Assembly: GCF_040932035.1 (NCBI RefSeq)
Contig: NZ_JBFRBB010000001.1
Location: forward strand, 1,488,001 to 1,552,000
Direction: 5' to 3'
DNA length: 64,000 nucleotides
Origin: Hoeflea_A sp040932035
GTDB taxonomy: Bacteria > Pseudomonadota > Alphaproteobacteria > Rhizobiales > Rhizobiaceae
Within the stretch, counting starts at the first letter, position 1; each line of letters opens with the position of its first letter. The notes below the pieces were generated by a model. It was given only the letters and a program-made list of their open reading frames with translations. It was not told where the DNA came from and did no database searches. Made by a program: the position numbers and the translations under genes. This document shows, one piece after another, positions 14,910 through 23,694 of the stretch.

Positions 14910-16070
14910 GTGAGCGACGGCAATATATCTGGTGATCAGGAAAGTTTCGGACGTACGAGGTCCGCAGGCCCGATCATTCCTCAATCTGCAAGCCAGGCCT
15001 TGAAGCCGGAAGAAGCCCCGCAGCCGCCCAAGCGGTCGGAGCGTGCACGCAGCCAGTTCGTCGTTTTTTTGAACTTCGTCATGTCATTTGTCGTATTTCT
15101 GACGCTCGCCGCCGCCGGCGCCGTCTATTTCGGCAAGATCAAGTTCGACGAAAACGGCCCGCTGGAACGCAGCGCCAATGTGCGCATTCAACAGGGCACG
15201 AGCCTGAATGAAATTGCCAAACTGCTGGAACGCCGGCAGGTGATCTCCAACGCCTTCATCTTCAAGTCGGGTGTCAGGGCCTATATGCCTGGCGATTCTC
15301 TGAAAGCCGGCGAATACGAGATCAAGGCCGGCGCATCGATGCGCGATGTGATGGACCTGTTGCGTTCGGGCAAGTCGGTTCTTTACTCGGTCACCATCGC
15401 TGAAGGGCTCACAGTCGAGCAGATTTTCGAACGTCTCGCATCCAACGGTGAATTGACCGGAGATTTGCCGGAAGAACTTCCCGCTGAAGGAACGTTGCGG
15501 CCGGAGACCTACAGGTTTACGCGCGGCACCAGCCGGGAAGAGATCGTCGACCAGATGCGCGCCTCGCAGAACGCGCTTGTCAACCAGATCTGGGCGCAGC
15601 GAGATCCCGGATTGCCGATCAAGTCGAAGGAAGAACTGGTCATTCTGGCGTCGATTGTGGAAAAGGAAACCGGACGGGCCGATGAACGCACCCTGGTTGC
15701 CTCGGTGTTCTTGAACCGGCTTGAGCGTGGCATGCGGCTGCAATCTGATCCGACGATCATATACGGGCTCTTCGGCGGCAAGGGTAAGCCCTCGGACCGG
15801 CCGATCTATCGTTCCGACCTGGACAAGCCGACGCCCTACAACACCTACAAAATTGATGGTTTGCCGCCGACCCCGATCGCCAATCCGGGCCGTGCCGCGC
15901 TCGAAGCGGTGGCCGAGCCGTCGAAAACGAACAATGTGTTTTTCGTAGCCGACGGAACAGGCGGTCATGTTTTTGCCGAAACGCTGGAACAGCACAACGC
16001 CAATGTCCGCAGATGGCGCAAGATAGAGGCAGACCGGGCCAAGCAGAAGGAAAAGGCTGCCGATCAATAA
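14910..16070 (+). CDS. mltG: Endolytic peptidoglycan transglycosylase MltG
   Basis: 386 residues from a GTG start at 14910. A hydrophilic N-terminus (1-50) precedes one transmembrane helix (about 51-73); the rest is periplasmic with a LysM-like segment near 90-150 and the YceG catalytic domain. The signature ASIVEKETG (247-255) carries the predicted catalytic Glu (E251 by comparison with E. coli E218), followed by VASVFLNRLERGMRLQSDP. Cuts nascent glycan strands and so helps set strand length. Located directly between fabF and the YicC gene, as in many relatives. Confidence 0.94.
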   Translation: MSDGNISGDQESFGRTRSAGPIIPQSASQALKPEEAPQPPKRSERARSQFVVFLNFVMSFVVFLTLAAAGAVYFGKIKFDENGPLERSANVRIQQGTSLNEIAKLLERRQVISNAFIFKSGVRAYMPGDSLKAGEYEIKAGASMRDVMDLLRSGKSVLYSVTIAEGLTVEQIFERLASNGELTGDLPEELPAEGTLRPETYRFTRGTSREEIVDQMRASQNALVNQIWAQRDPGLPIKSKEELVILASIVEKETGRADERTLVASVFLNRLERGMRLQSDPTIIYGLFGGKGKPSDRPIYRSDLDKPTPYNTYKIDGLPPTPIANPGRAALEAVAEPSKTNNVFFVADGTGGHVFAETLEQHNANVRRWRKIEADRAKQKEKAADQ

Positions 16071-16109
16071 CCGGTAGCGGACGGATTTCGGCCGCGCGAA
16101 AGGTACTGC

Positions 16110-16997
16110 ATGACGCTACAATCGATGACCGGCTTTGCCCACAAGGAGGGAACAGCAGGCTCACTGCAATGGACGTGGGAACTGCGTTCCGTAAACGGGC
16201 GGGGTCTGGACATCCGCATTCGCGTGCCGGCTGGTTTCGAACAGCTCGAACCGGACATCAAAAAGGCACTTTCCGACCGTTTTTCCAGGGGAAACATCCA
16301 GGCAACACTTTCTGTTTCCAGGGATGAAAAGCGTGCTGAGGCAACCGTAAACCAGGACGTGCTCGACGCAGTCGTCGATCTGGCCAAGCAATTGCAAGAC
16401 AGCGTCGATGCAGAGCCGCCGCGAATCGATGGCCTGTTGAATATTCGTGGTGTGCTTGAATTCAACGAGCCGCAACTGGATGAGGAAACCGCACGACTGG
16501 AACGATCGGCTGTCATGGATGGACTTGACGAGGCTATCGGGGCAATGGCCGAGATGCGTAAGGCCGAGGGAACGAAAATAGCTGAATTCATCAGCGCTCA
16601 GATCGATGGGATCGAAGCCATGGCCAAAAAGGCGGATTCTGATCCTTCAACAGAACCCGAGAATATCGTGGCAAGGCTTTCCGCACAGGTTAAAATGCTC
16701 CTCGATACGGGTGTGGAGCTCGATGAAGGACGTCTTCATATGGAAGCCGCCATTTTGGCTTCGAAGGCGGACATCAGGGAGGAAATCGATCGCCTGTTTG
16801 CGCATGTCGATGCCTGTAGGGCCCTGGTGGCTGATGGCGGCGTCGTCGGGCGCCGGCTGGACTTTCTGGCACAGGAGTTCAACCGGGAATCAAATACAAT
16901 CTGTTCCAAATCCAATGCGTCTTCCGTCACCGCAGTCGGGCTGGATCTGAAGGTTCTCATCGATCAGTTTCGCGAACAGATCCAGAATTTGGAATAA
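16110..16997 (+). CDS. YicC/YloC family protein (endoribonuclease family)
   Basis: 295 residues. The N-terminal YicC domain begins MTLQSMTGFAHKEG and contains WELRSVNGRGLDIRIRVP; the C-terminal DUF1732 domain ends with RRLDFLAQEFNRESNTI and SNASSVTAVGLDLKVLIDQ. Members of the family from other bacteria have been linked to RNA cleavage or regulated small-RNA decay; the role here is inferred from family only. The gene ends 3 bases before gmk, so the two are probably translated together. Confidence 0.9.
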   Translation: MTLQSMTGFAHKEGTAGSLQWTWELRSVNGRGLDIRIRVPAGFEQLEPDIKKALSDRFSRGNIQATLSVSRDEKRAEATVNQDVLDAVVDLAKQLQDSVDAEPPRIDGLLNIRGVLEFNEPQLDEETARLERSAVMDGLDEAIGAMAEMRKAEGTKIAEFISAQIDGIEAMAKKADSDPSTEPENIVARLSAQVKMLLDTGVELDEGRLHMEAAILASKADIREEIDRLFAHVDACRALVADGGVVGRRLDFLAQEFNRESNTICSKSNASSVTAVGLDLKVLIDQFREQIQNLE

Positions 16998-17000
16998 GGG

Positions 17001-17660
17001 ATGCAATCGGGCGACATGCCATCTTCGAATATCAAGCGCCGCGGGCTGATGCTGGTCCTGTCTTCACCTTCCGGTGCCGGGAAATCCACGATAGCGCGCA
17101 ATCTTCTGGAAAATGATGAGGACTTCAATCTTTCCGTTAGCGTGACGACACGCAAACGGCGCGGCAGCGAAATAGACGGCGTCCACTATAATTTCCTTTC
17201 GGACGCCGAATTCCAGAGGCTGCGTGACTCGGACGCTCTGCTGGAATGGGCGGAGGTGCACGGGAATTATTACGGAACACCGCGTGAGGCCGCGGAGCAG
17301 AGTATGGCCGAAGGCCAGGACATGCTTTTCGATATCGACTGGCAGGGTGCGCTTCAACTGCAGGAGAAAATGCCGGCGGACGTGGTTTCCGTGTTTATCC
17401 TGCCGCCATCGTTGGCCGAGTTGAAATCACGCCTGCACAGGCGCGCCGAGGACAACGAAGAAGCCATTGAAATGCGCCTTGCCAATTCGCGCGAGGAAAT
17501 GCAGCACTGGCGCGACTACGACTATGTCGTCATCAATGACGATCTGGACCGCGCCTATTCAGCGGTACGTTCAATCGTCGTTGCCGAGCGTCTGAGGCGC
17601 GATCGGCGGCCCGGATTGTTTGATTTCGTATCCGGCCTTCTGGATGAGGATCTTCAATAG
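17001..17660 (+). CDS. gmk: Guanylate kinase
   Basis: 219 residues; phosphorylates GMP to GDP with ATP. P-loop SSPSGAGKSTIARNLL (residues 21-36), GMP-binding region SVSVTTRKRRGSEIDGVHYN and the lid with LKSRLHRRAEDNEEAIEMR. ATG at 17001; a second ATG five codons on (17016) is also possible. Last gene of the plus-strand block; it converges with the inositol-phosphatase-like gene 8 bases away, and a short dyad at 17665-17682 overlaps that gene's stop. Confidence 0.96.
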   Translation: MQSGDMPSSNIKRRGLMLVLSSPSGAGKSTIARNLLENDEDFNLSVSVTTRKRRGSEIDGVHYNFLSDAEFQRLRDSDALLEWAEVHGNYYGTPREAAEQSMAEGQDMLFDIDWQGALQLQEKMPADVVSVFILPPSLAELKSRLHRRAEDNEEAIEMRLANSREEMQHWRDYDYVVINDDLDRAYSAVRSIVVAERLRRDRRPGLFDFVSGLLDEDLQ

Positions 17661-17668
17661 CCGGCCGG

Positions 17669-18436
17669 TTATTCGAAACCGGTCAGGCTGCCGATAGCGC
17701 TTTGCAGCTGCTGTGTGCCCGCCAGAACGGCGATTTTGCCGTTGGTCCCGGTGTTTTCCAACCGCGAAACAAGCCCGACCTCACTGCAGATAAGTGAGCC
17801 GGCTGCCGCGTCCCAAAGATTGAGACCGCATTCGAGATAACCGTCAAGTCGCCCGAGTGCCGCAAATGCCAGCCCCGCGACTGCGCAGCGGTAGCGAACG
17901 ATTTCGAATTGGTTTTCGAGCAATGCATCCTCGACGGATCGGATGGCGCCTTTGTTCCAGTTGTTGTTGATGCCGATGGCCACCGTCGGAACCGGCGCGC
18001 TCGTCTTTGACCGAAGGGCCGTACCGTTCAGATGAGCGCCGGAACCACTGGCTGCCGACAGCAGTGTATCAAGGACGGGGAGAAACACAGCTCCCGCAAT
18101 AGGCGTTCCGGACCTGCAATAGGCGACTGAAACTCCCCATAGCGGTAAACCGCAAAGAAAATTGGAAGTGCCGTCTATCGGGTCGACACACCAAAAGTCC
18201 CCGTCTGGTGATCCGCCTCTTTCTTCGCCCACAATGTTTTCACCCGGAAGTTCCCGGTTTATTTCCTCTCTTATCAGGTCTTCGATTTCGCGATCGGCTT
18301 CGGAGACGAATTCGCCGGCTGCCTTGCATTCGGCTAAAAACCTGCCGCGCTGCTCAAACAACGCCTTTGCCCGCTCACCGGCGAGTTTGACGATCTTTAC
18401 CGCGGCAATGCGCCGAGATTCCAGCTCAAGTGTCAT
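17669..18436 (-). CDS. Inositol monophosphatase family protein
   Basis: 255 residues, lithium-sensitive Mg-phosphatase fold. Metal-site motifs: GEFVSEAD (41-48), VGEERGG (69-75), WCVDPIDGTSNF (82-93, with D85 and D88), and LNLWDAAAGSLICSEVG near the C-terminus. Family members hydrolyse myo-inositol-1-phosphate, histidinol phosphate, PAP or fructose-1,6-bisphosphate; sequence alone does not decide. Last gene of a six-gene operon, 12 bases after a glycerophosphodiester phosphodiesterase and downstream of an ABC importer, so dephosphorylation of an imported headgroup phosphate is plausible. Confidence 0.85.
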   Translation of the reverse strand: MTLELESRRIAAVKIVKLAGERAKALFEQRGRFLAECKAAGEFVSEADREIEDLIREEINRELPGENIVGEERGGSPDGDFWCVDPIDGTSNFLCGLPLWGVSVAYCRSGTPIAGAVFLPVLDTLLSAASGSGAHLNGTALRSKTSAPVPTVAIGINNNWNKGAIRSVEDALLENQFEIVRYRCAVAGLAFAALGRLDGYLECGLNLWDAAAGSLICSEVGLVSRLENTGTNGKIAVLAGTQQLQSAIGSLTGFE

Positions 18437-18448
18437 CTGATAAACGCG

Positions 18449-19231
18449 CTATTGCTGGTGGGCTAGGGCCCGTAGCCTGGTTTCAACGCCGTCCTGCTCC
18501 AGCAGCAGCGGATCGTCCGTCAGAATCGAGGTGACGCCCGAATTGAGCAGATATTTCGCCCGTTCGGGGTCGTTGACGGTGGCAACGCCGAATTCCATGG
18601 AAGAGGCGCGGATGGTTCGAAGCGCCTCCTCGTCGACAAACTTGTCCTGGACATGAATTATTTGCGCTCCGGTCTCCGCGGCGTAGGCATCGGGGTCTTC
18701 CGGAATGCATAGCAGTGCAATAGCCCTCGGCACGTCAGGCAAATTCCGCGCTACCCGCTTCAGGCAGCGTTCAGAAAAGCCGGAGAGAAAGAGTTTCCGG
18801 CGCTCGAATGGCCAGATGTCGGCAATCTCCGAACACACCCGGTCCGCGATGTCGTTTTCACGCCCCGGCAGTTCCTTGAGTTCGAGCTGGAGATTGAGAT
18901 CGTTGTCGACTATGCAGGCAACGAACTCCTGCAGCGTCGGAACCTGATATCCGCTGATCTTGTTGCCAAACCAGCTCCCGGCATCAAGCGCCCTGATTTG
19001 TTCGAGCGTGTGCAAGGCGACAAATCCGGCTCCATTCGTCGTGCGCTCCAACTCAAGATCATGGATGACGACCAGCTCATTGTCCGCTGTCACCTGAACG
19101 TCGGTTTCGATCCATTTCGCACCCATCTTGGCAGCAAGTTCGACGGCCTGCAGGGTGTTTTCAGGTGCGTATAATGAGGCGCCCCGGTGGGCAAGAAGCG
19201 GCGCGTCCACAATTGGGTTACTCGGTGGCAT
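18449..19231 (-). CDS. Glycerophosphodiester phosphodiesterase
   Basis: 260 residues, GDPD/UgpQ family, no signal peptide so cytosolic. Catalytic and metal residues: H15 (LAHRGASLYAPENT), E42 and D44 (IETDVQ), H57 (VIHD), and later LQLELKE. Splits glycerophosphodiesters to glycerol-3-phosphate and an alcohol. It lies downstream of an ABC importer (151 bases, including a hairpin) and 12 bases before an inositol-phosphatase-like gene. Together these suggest use of an imported glycerophospho-alcohol, possibly glycerophosphoinositol; this is inference. Confidence 0.9.
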   Translation of the reverse strand: MPPSNPIVDAPLLAHRGASLYAPENTLQAVELAAKMGAKWIETDVQVTADNELVVIHDLELERTTNGAGFVALHTLEQIRALDAGSWFGNKISGYQVPTLQEFVACIVDNDLNLQLELKELPGRENDIADRVCSEIADIWPFERRKLFLSGFSERCLKRVARNLPDVPRAIALLCIPEDPDAYAAETGAQIIHVQDKFVDEEALRTIRASSMEFGVATVNDPERAKYLLNSGVTSILTDDPLLLEQDGVETRLRALAHQQ

Positions 19232-19343
19232 TAGGGGTCCTTGATTGTTGCTTGGGTATAGCGGTCCGAAACCCGCAGCGCAGGTTCTGTTAAATCCCGG
19301 TCACCTGCTCACACGTTGCGACGGGATGCCGAATGGCATTGGA

Positions 19344-19369
19344 GCACCAGCCCCTGATGGGGCCGGTGC
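19344..19369 (-). promoter_or_regulatory. Stable hairpin between the binding-protein gene and the GDPD gene
   Basis: GCACC-A-GCCCC (19344-19354) pairs with GGGGC-C-GGTGC (19359-19369) around TGAT: ten base pairs with one mismatch. There is no U-run on the minus strand. Such hairpins just after binding-protein genes often protect the upstream mRNA and give an excess of binding protein over downstream products. Confidence 0.5.
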
Positions 19370-19382
19370 GTTTCGTACGTTA

Positions 19383-20489
19383 TCAGCGGTTCAAAATGAC
19401 ATATTCAATGAAATGGTCCTTCAGGTCCTTATAAAACGGGTCCTGTGCCGGGTTCACCCGGTTGGCGCGCTGTTCGTTCGACACCAAGGCGTTGGAATCG
19501 TCGGCCTTGGCATGCATCGGTGCGGTCCCAAAGTCGCGGTTGAAGGCACTTTGAGTCTTGGCCGAAGTCAACCAGTTGGTGAATACCAGTGCCGCGGCCG
19601 GGTGGCGGGCATTTTTTGGAATAGCAACACCGTTGCCGCCACCGCTCATTCCCATTGCAGGAATATAAAATTTGATGTCCTTGCGAACTTCACCGCGCTT
19701 TTGCAGGCCGGCCAGATGATCTTCCCAGGCGGGAACCATCCACAACTCACCATCGCTCACGCGGATGATGCTGTCCGCGTTGGAGGCGGTGACAACGTAG
19801 TTTTCGGCGTGCTCGTTGAAGAAATCGATGCCGGGTTGCAATTTGGCCAGCTTCTCAGGCGAACTCTCCGGCGAGGAGAAGTCGGCTTCGGAAAGCGTTC
19901 GCATGACGTTGCTGTGGAATGACGGGCCGGATCCGCCCTTTTCGAAATTGAAGCCGAACTTGCCGGGATTGGAAGCCCAGAAGGCGGCAAACTCTTCAGG
20001 TGTTTGCGGCAGTGAACTCTCGTCCACCTTGGACGGATCATAAGCAATCCCCGTCTGGTTTCCCCAGTAGGCAAGGGCGCGGCCTTTCGGATCGACACCG
20101 ACCAGGCTGGCTACGCGGTCTTCATCCTTGGGCAAGATCGATGAAAGGTCCACAAACAGAGACTCCATATCCTTGTTTGCCATGGCATCGTAGCCAAGCG
20201 CCATGACGTCGATATCGCCGACATCGCGGTCTTTTTCGGCAAGCAGCTTGTCCTGGTTGCCGTCATTGGTGCCTTCGGGGATTGATACTTTTATGCCGTA
20301 TTCTTCCTCAAAGGGTTTTACAGCATTACGCAGGTCATCCTGCAGGTACCAGACGTACCAGTTGATCTGACCTTCCTGTTTCGCCTGGGCGACGATTTCG
20401 TCCCAGGACATCTCCTTCAGATCGCCCGCCATTGACAGCGATGCCGAAGCCAAAAGGGCGGCCGATGCGAGAATGAGCTTTTTCAGCAT
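19383..20489 (-). CDS. ABC importer periplasmic substrate-binding protein
   Basis: 368 residues with a Sec signal peptide (residues 1-21, MLKKLILASAALLASASLSM). Mature part is a type II periplasmic binding fold of the PotD/spermidine-iron class, with the early segment QINWYVWYLQDDLRNAVKPF and a Trp/Gly-rich ligand region (WMVPAWEDHLAGL, GMSGGGNGVAIPKNA). The ATG has GAGGAATAA upstream. Ligand cannot be read from sequence; PotD relatives bind polyamines, iron, phosphonates or phosphorylated polyols. The downstream GDPD and IMPase genes point to a phosphorylated alcohol. Confidence 0.87.
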   Translation of the reverse strand: MLKKLILASAALLASASLSMAGDLKEMSWDEIVAQAKQEGQINWYVWYLQDDLRNAVKPFEEEYGIKVSIPEGTNDGNQDKLLAEKDRDVGDIDVMALGYDAMANKDMESLFVDLSSILPKDEDRVASLVGVDPKGRALAYWGNQTGIAYDPSKVDESSLPQTPEEFAAFWASNPGKFGFNFEKGGSGPSFHSNVMRTLSEADFSSPESSPEKLAKLQPGIDFFNEHAENYVVTASNADSIIRVSDGELWMVPAWEDHLAGLQKRGEVRKDIKFYIPAMGMSGGGNGVAIPKNARHPAAALVFTNWLTSAKTQSAFNRDFGTAPMHAKADDSNALVSNEQRANRVNPAQDPFYKDLKDHFIEYVILNR

Positions 20490-20516
20490 GAAATTATTCC
20501 TCCGTTGATTTGATAT

Positions 20517-21350
20517 TCACGCCATGCCCTTGCCGGAGCTCATGCTTGGATTGGCCGATCGCAGGAGTTTTTCCAAAAACAGCATGAGGACGACATTGGG
20601 GACGACAAGAATCAGGGACAGCACCGCCGCGTTGGGCCGCACGAAATCCTGACCCAGTGACCCGAAAAGAAGGGTAGGGATGGTCACGAAATCCGGCGAA
20701 CCGACGATAAAGGCGATGGCGAATTCTTCGATAGACTGGATAAAAACGATCAGCAGGGAAGCCAGGATGCCTGGCTTCAGCGCGGGGAGGTATGCGACGC
20801 GCCACCGTGCAAATGCCGACGCGCTAAGATCACGCGCCGCATCGATGTGGTCCTGCCGAACCTGCTCAAAACTGACGGTCATGATCCGGATTGCGAACGG
20901 CAGAAACAGCACGCTGTGCGCAAACAGAATGGCGCCGAAACGCCAGGCATGAAGACCGATTGAAAAGAGCAGGGAAGTAAAGAAGATGGCCGTAACGAAA
21001 GGCGGCACGACCAGCGGCAGCAATGCGATGATTTTCGCCACTTCTCTTCCGGGAAAGTCGATGCGCCCGAGTGCGAAGGATGTCGGAAGTGCCAAAAGCA
21101 GCGTAAAAACCGCGGCACTGGGTGCCAGGGTGTAGGAGTTGAGCAGAGCCGATTTCAGCGATGAGTTTTCCCACATGTTTTGCCAGCGGAAAAACGACAT
21201 GACCGGAGGCATCAGCTTGTCGGCGGTCCACGGTTCTGCGGGATCGACCAGCGACCACAAAACGGCCATGGTAAAAGGAATGACAAGCCACAACGTACAA
21301 ACGGTTATCAGAAGGTAGATCAGAAACCTGTTAAGCAATGCCCGGTTCAT
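20517..21350 (-). CDS. ABC importer permease (PotC-like)
   Basis: 277 residues, six predicted membrane helices, with the permease cytoplasmic loop DHIDAARDLSASAFARWR that couples to the ATPase. Its ATG overlaps the stop of the other permease gene (ATGA), a sign of translational coupling. Works with the adjacent permease as the membrane channel of the importer. Confidence 0.9.
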   Translation of the reverse strand: MNRALLNRFLIYLLITVCTLWLVIPFTMAVLWSLVDPAEPWTADKLMPPVMSFFRWQNMWENSSLKSALLNSYTLAPSAAVFTLLLALPTSFALGRIDFPGREVAKIIALLPLVVPPFVTAIFFTSLLFSIGLHAWRFGAILFAHSVLFLPFAIRIMTVSFEQVRQDHIDAARDLSASAFARWRVAYLPALKPGILASLLIVFIQSIEEFAIAFIVGSPDFVTIPTLLFGSLGQDFVRPNAAVLSLILVVPNVVLMLFLEKLLRSANPSMSSGKGMA

Positions 21351-22204
21351 CGCAGCCGCCTCCCGCTGAGAAGAAAGCGTGCCGCAAGTGCCAGAAGAGC
21401 GGAGCCGGCAAGGGCGATGACCATCAGTGTCACGCCGACGACCGCCGCATCGTGCCAGCGGCTGCCCGACTTGAAGAAGACCATGAGCTGAGCCATGGAC
21501 TGCCTGTTCGTGGGCCCGGCTATGACCTGGAAGGAGAAGTCGGCGACGGCGCCGATGAAGATAATGACCAGTGCCGCCTGCATGGCCGAGATCGTCAAGG
21601 GTGCGATGACTTTGCGGAACCGCTGCATAGAACCGGCTCCAAGGTCGCGTGCGGCGTCCAGCACATCATCGCTGATCCCCTGAACCGCACCCGTCAGAAT
21701 GAGCAGCGCAAACGGCATGTTTTTCCAGGTCTGCAGGATGAGCACCCCGAATGCGTTGGAATCATTCTGCAGCCGGCGTGGTCCTTCCCAGATTCCAAGC
21801 CATTGCATGAACTGGTTGAGGACGCCGTGATAGGCGATGACGTTGATGAAGAGGAAAGCGGCTACAAGCCCGTGAACCAGCAAAGGTGCTTTCAGGATCG
21901 CTCCGATGGCGACCGATCCCGCGAAGGGCTTTCTGAGCCAAAGGGCGAGGGGATAGGCAAGCGCGACAGAAAAGAGTGCGCTGAATATGCCAATGTAAAG
22001 TGAATATCCGACGGCGCGCTGATAGGCTCTGCGGTCAAACATCTTGCCCCAGTGTTCAACGCTCCAGGCACTTTCGCCACTGAGGTTGTAGAGGCCGAAG
22101 GATTGGACAACAGCGATGTAGACAACCGTGCCTATCAGCGCGACGATCAGCCCCAGTCCCGGGGTTAGAAGCAGGAGAACCTGGATCCAGCGACGCCAGG
22201 TCAT
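21347..22204 (-). CDS. ABC importer permease (PotB-like)
   Basis: 285 residues, six predicted membrane helices, coupling loop VLDAARDLGAGSMQRFRKV. The ATG overlaps the ATPase stop codon (ATGA) and its own stop overlaps the next permease start, so the three genes are tightly coupled. Expected to pair with the PotC-like subunit as a heterodimer. Confidence 0.9.
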   Translation of the reverse strand: MTWRRWIQVLLLLTPGLGLIVALIGTVVYIAVVQSFGLYNLSGESAWSVEHWGKMFDRRAYQRAVGYSLYIGIFSALFSVALAYPLALWLRKPFAGSVAIGAILKAPLLVHGLVAAFLFINVIAYHGVLNQFMQWLGIWEGPRRLQNDSNAFGVLILQTWKNMPFALLILTGAVQGISDDVLDAARDLGAGSMQRFRKVIAPLTISAMQAALVIIFIGAVADFSFQVIAGPTNRQSMAQLMVFFKSGSRWHDAAVVGVTLMVIALAGSALLALAARFLLSGRRLR

Positions 22205-23253
22205 GTGTTCGCCTCAAGCATGACGATGTCTTGCGGCCGGATCGAAAAGGCGACTGTCTCGCCCGACTTTGCTGTCGGCTCCGGGAGCTGGACCCGGAAG
22301 GTCTGTTCTGAGGTGTTGAAAAAGAGGTCGGTGAAGCTGCCCTGGAAGGATCGTTCGGCCACGTCGGTTTCAATGCGGTTGGGGCCGTTTCCGCCAAGCT
22401 CAACCATTTCAGGACGCCAGCAGATCTTGATTTGCTTGGCCTGCGGTTTTTGCTTGCTGGCAGCGACCAGTTCGCCCAGTGGGGTCGAGAGCACCCAGTG
22501 GTTTTGCTCGCGCTCGCCAATGACTTCTGCGTCGAGCACATTCGCACCGCCGATGAAATCGGCAACAAAGCTTGTCTTTGGCGACCAGTAGAGCTCTTCG
22601 GGCGAGGCGATCTGCTCGATCCTGCCGCCATTCATGATCATCACGCGGTCTGATAGCGCCAGCGCCTCCGACTGGTCGTGGGTGACGTAAATTGCGGTAA
22701 GCTTGTAGTCTTTCTGTATTCTGCGAATCTCCATCCGCACTGTGTCGCGCAGTTTGGCATCGAGATTTGACAGGGGTTCGTCGAACAGGATCACGGTCGG
22801 GCGCATGATCAGTGCACGGCCCAGGGCGACGCGCTGCTGCTGGCCGCCGGAAAGCTGGTTCGGCAGTTTGTCCATTTGAATGCCCAGCTTGAGTTGCTCG
22901 GCGACACGCTCCAGCCGTTCGCTGCGCTCAGCGGCGGCAACCCGTTTCTGCTTCAGCCCGAATTCAAGATTTTCACGAACGGTAAGGTGCGGAAACAGCG
23001 CATAGGACTGAAAGCACATAGCCGTATCTCGGGTCTCGGGCGGAACATTGGTCACATCCGTGCCGCCAATGTAGATCGAGCCCGCGGTGGGGGTCAGGAA
23101 ACCGGAAATCAGCTTCAGCAGGGTTGTCTTGCCGCAACCGGATGGCCCAAGAAGCGTGACGAATTCACCTTCGTCCACACTGACGGATATATCGGGCAGC
23201 GCGAGAAAATCTCCAAAACGCATCTGCAGCCCATTGACTTCAACCGTGCCCAA
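22201..23253 (-). CDS. ABC importer ATPase (PotA/UgpC-like)
   Basis: 350 residues. Walker A GPSGCGKTTLLKL (residues 35-47), signature LSGGQQQRVALGRAL, Walker B VILFDEPLSNLDAKLR and the switch His in YVTHDQSEAL; a TOBE domain fills the last 110 residues. The start is a TTG at 23251-23253 with a good ribosome site (GGGAGGAATC) just upstream; no ATG or GTG fits as well. First gene of the importer operon. Confidence 0.93.
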   Translation of the reverse strand: MGTVEVNGLQMRFGDFLALPDISVSVDEGEFVTLLGPSGCGKTTLLKLISGFLTPTAGSIYIGGTDVTNVPPETRDTAMCFQSYALFPHLTVRENLEFGLKQKRVAAAERSERLERVAEQLKLGIQMDKLPNQLSGGQQQRVALGRALIMRPTVILFDEPLSNLDAKLRDTVRMEIRRIQKDYKLTAIYVTHDQSEALALSDRVMIMNGGRIEQIASPEELYWSPKTSFVADFIGGANVLDAEVIGEREQNHWVLSTPLGELVAASKQKPQAKQIKICWRPEMVELGGNGPNRIETDVAERSFQGSFTDLFFNTSEQTFRVQLPEPTAKSGETVAFSIRPQDIVMLEANT

Positions 23254-23347
23254 GATTCCTCCCCTTATGCTCTCCTGACTTGCTGCCGAATTTGCAGGCG
23301 TCAGCCGGAACTTCTCCTCGGTGCGAAATTTTCATCGCATTTTGTAT

Positions 23348-23368
23348 TATTACTCATAATATGTAATA
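23348..23368. promoter_or_regulatory. Candidate operator between the importer operon and the ROK regulator
   Basis: TATTAC (23348-23353) and GTAATA (23363-23368) flank nine bases, in a strikingly AT-rich stretch (23330-23390) within a G+C-rich genome. It lies about 95 bases before the importer start. ROK repressors of the NagC/Mlc type bind AT-rich dyads, so this is a good candidate for the divergent regulator. The rest of the 23254-23694 spacer holds no supported gene. Confidence 0.5.
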
Positions 23369-23694
23369 TTAATATGGCAAGAGTCGGCGATGCGTCAAGC
23401 AGCTTTTGGTTGTATGCGCCGCAGATTGACACCCCGGTATCGGAGGCTGGTGCCTGAATTTTGCAAAGGGCCTTGAAAATATGCACGAATCTGGATTGGC
23501 CGGTTTCGGCCAAGCGAAGCCGGCTCAACGTCAGATTGCTGTAGTGAACAGCAATTGTTCTTGGAAATAAACGCAAACCGGCGCTAATGTTGCCTTCTGC
23601 GAATGGGAATTCGACCCGGTGGCACTGATGATGGGCAATGAATATCGGTGCTTGGCGAATGTTGCGGGTCGTTTTATTGGGGGCGTTTGAAAAT

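Noticed and set aside
15084..16067. 327-codon minus-strand frame
   Set aside because: Antisense to mltG, whose catalytic motif and membrane helix are clear.
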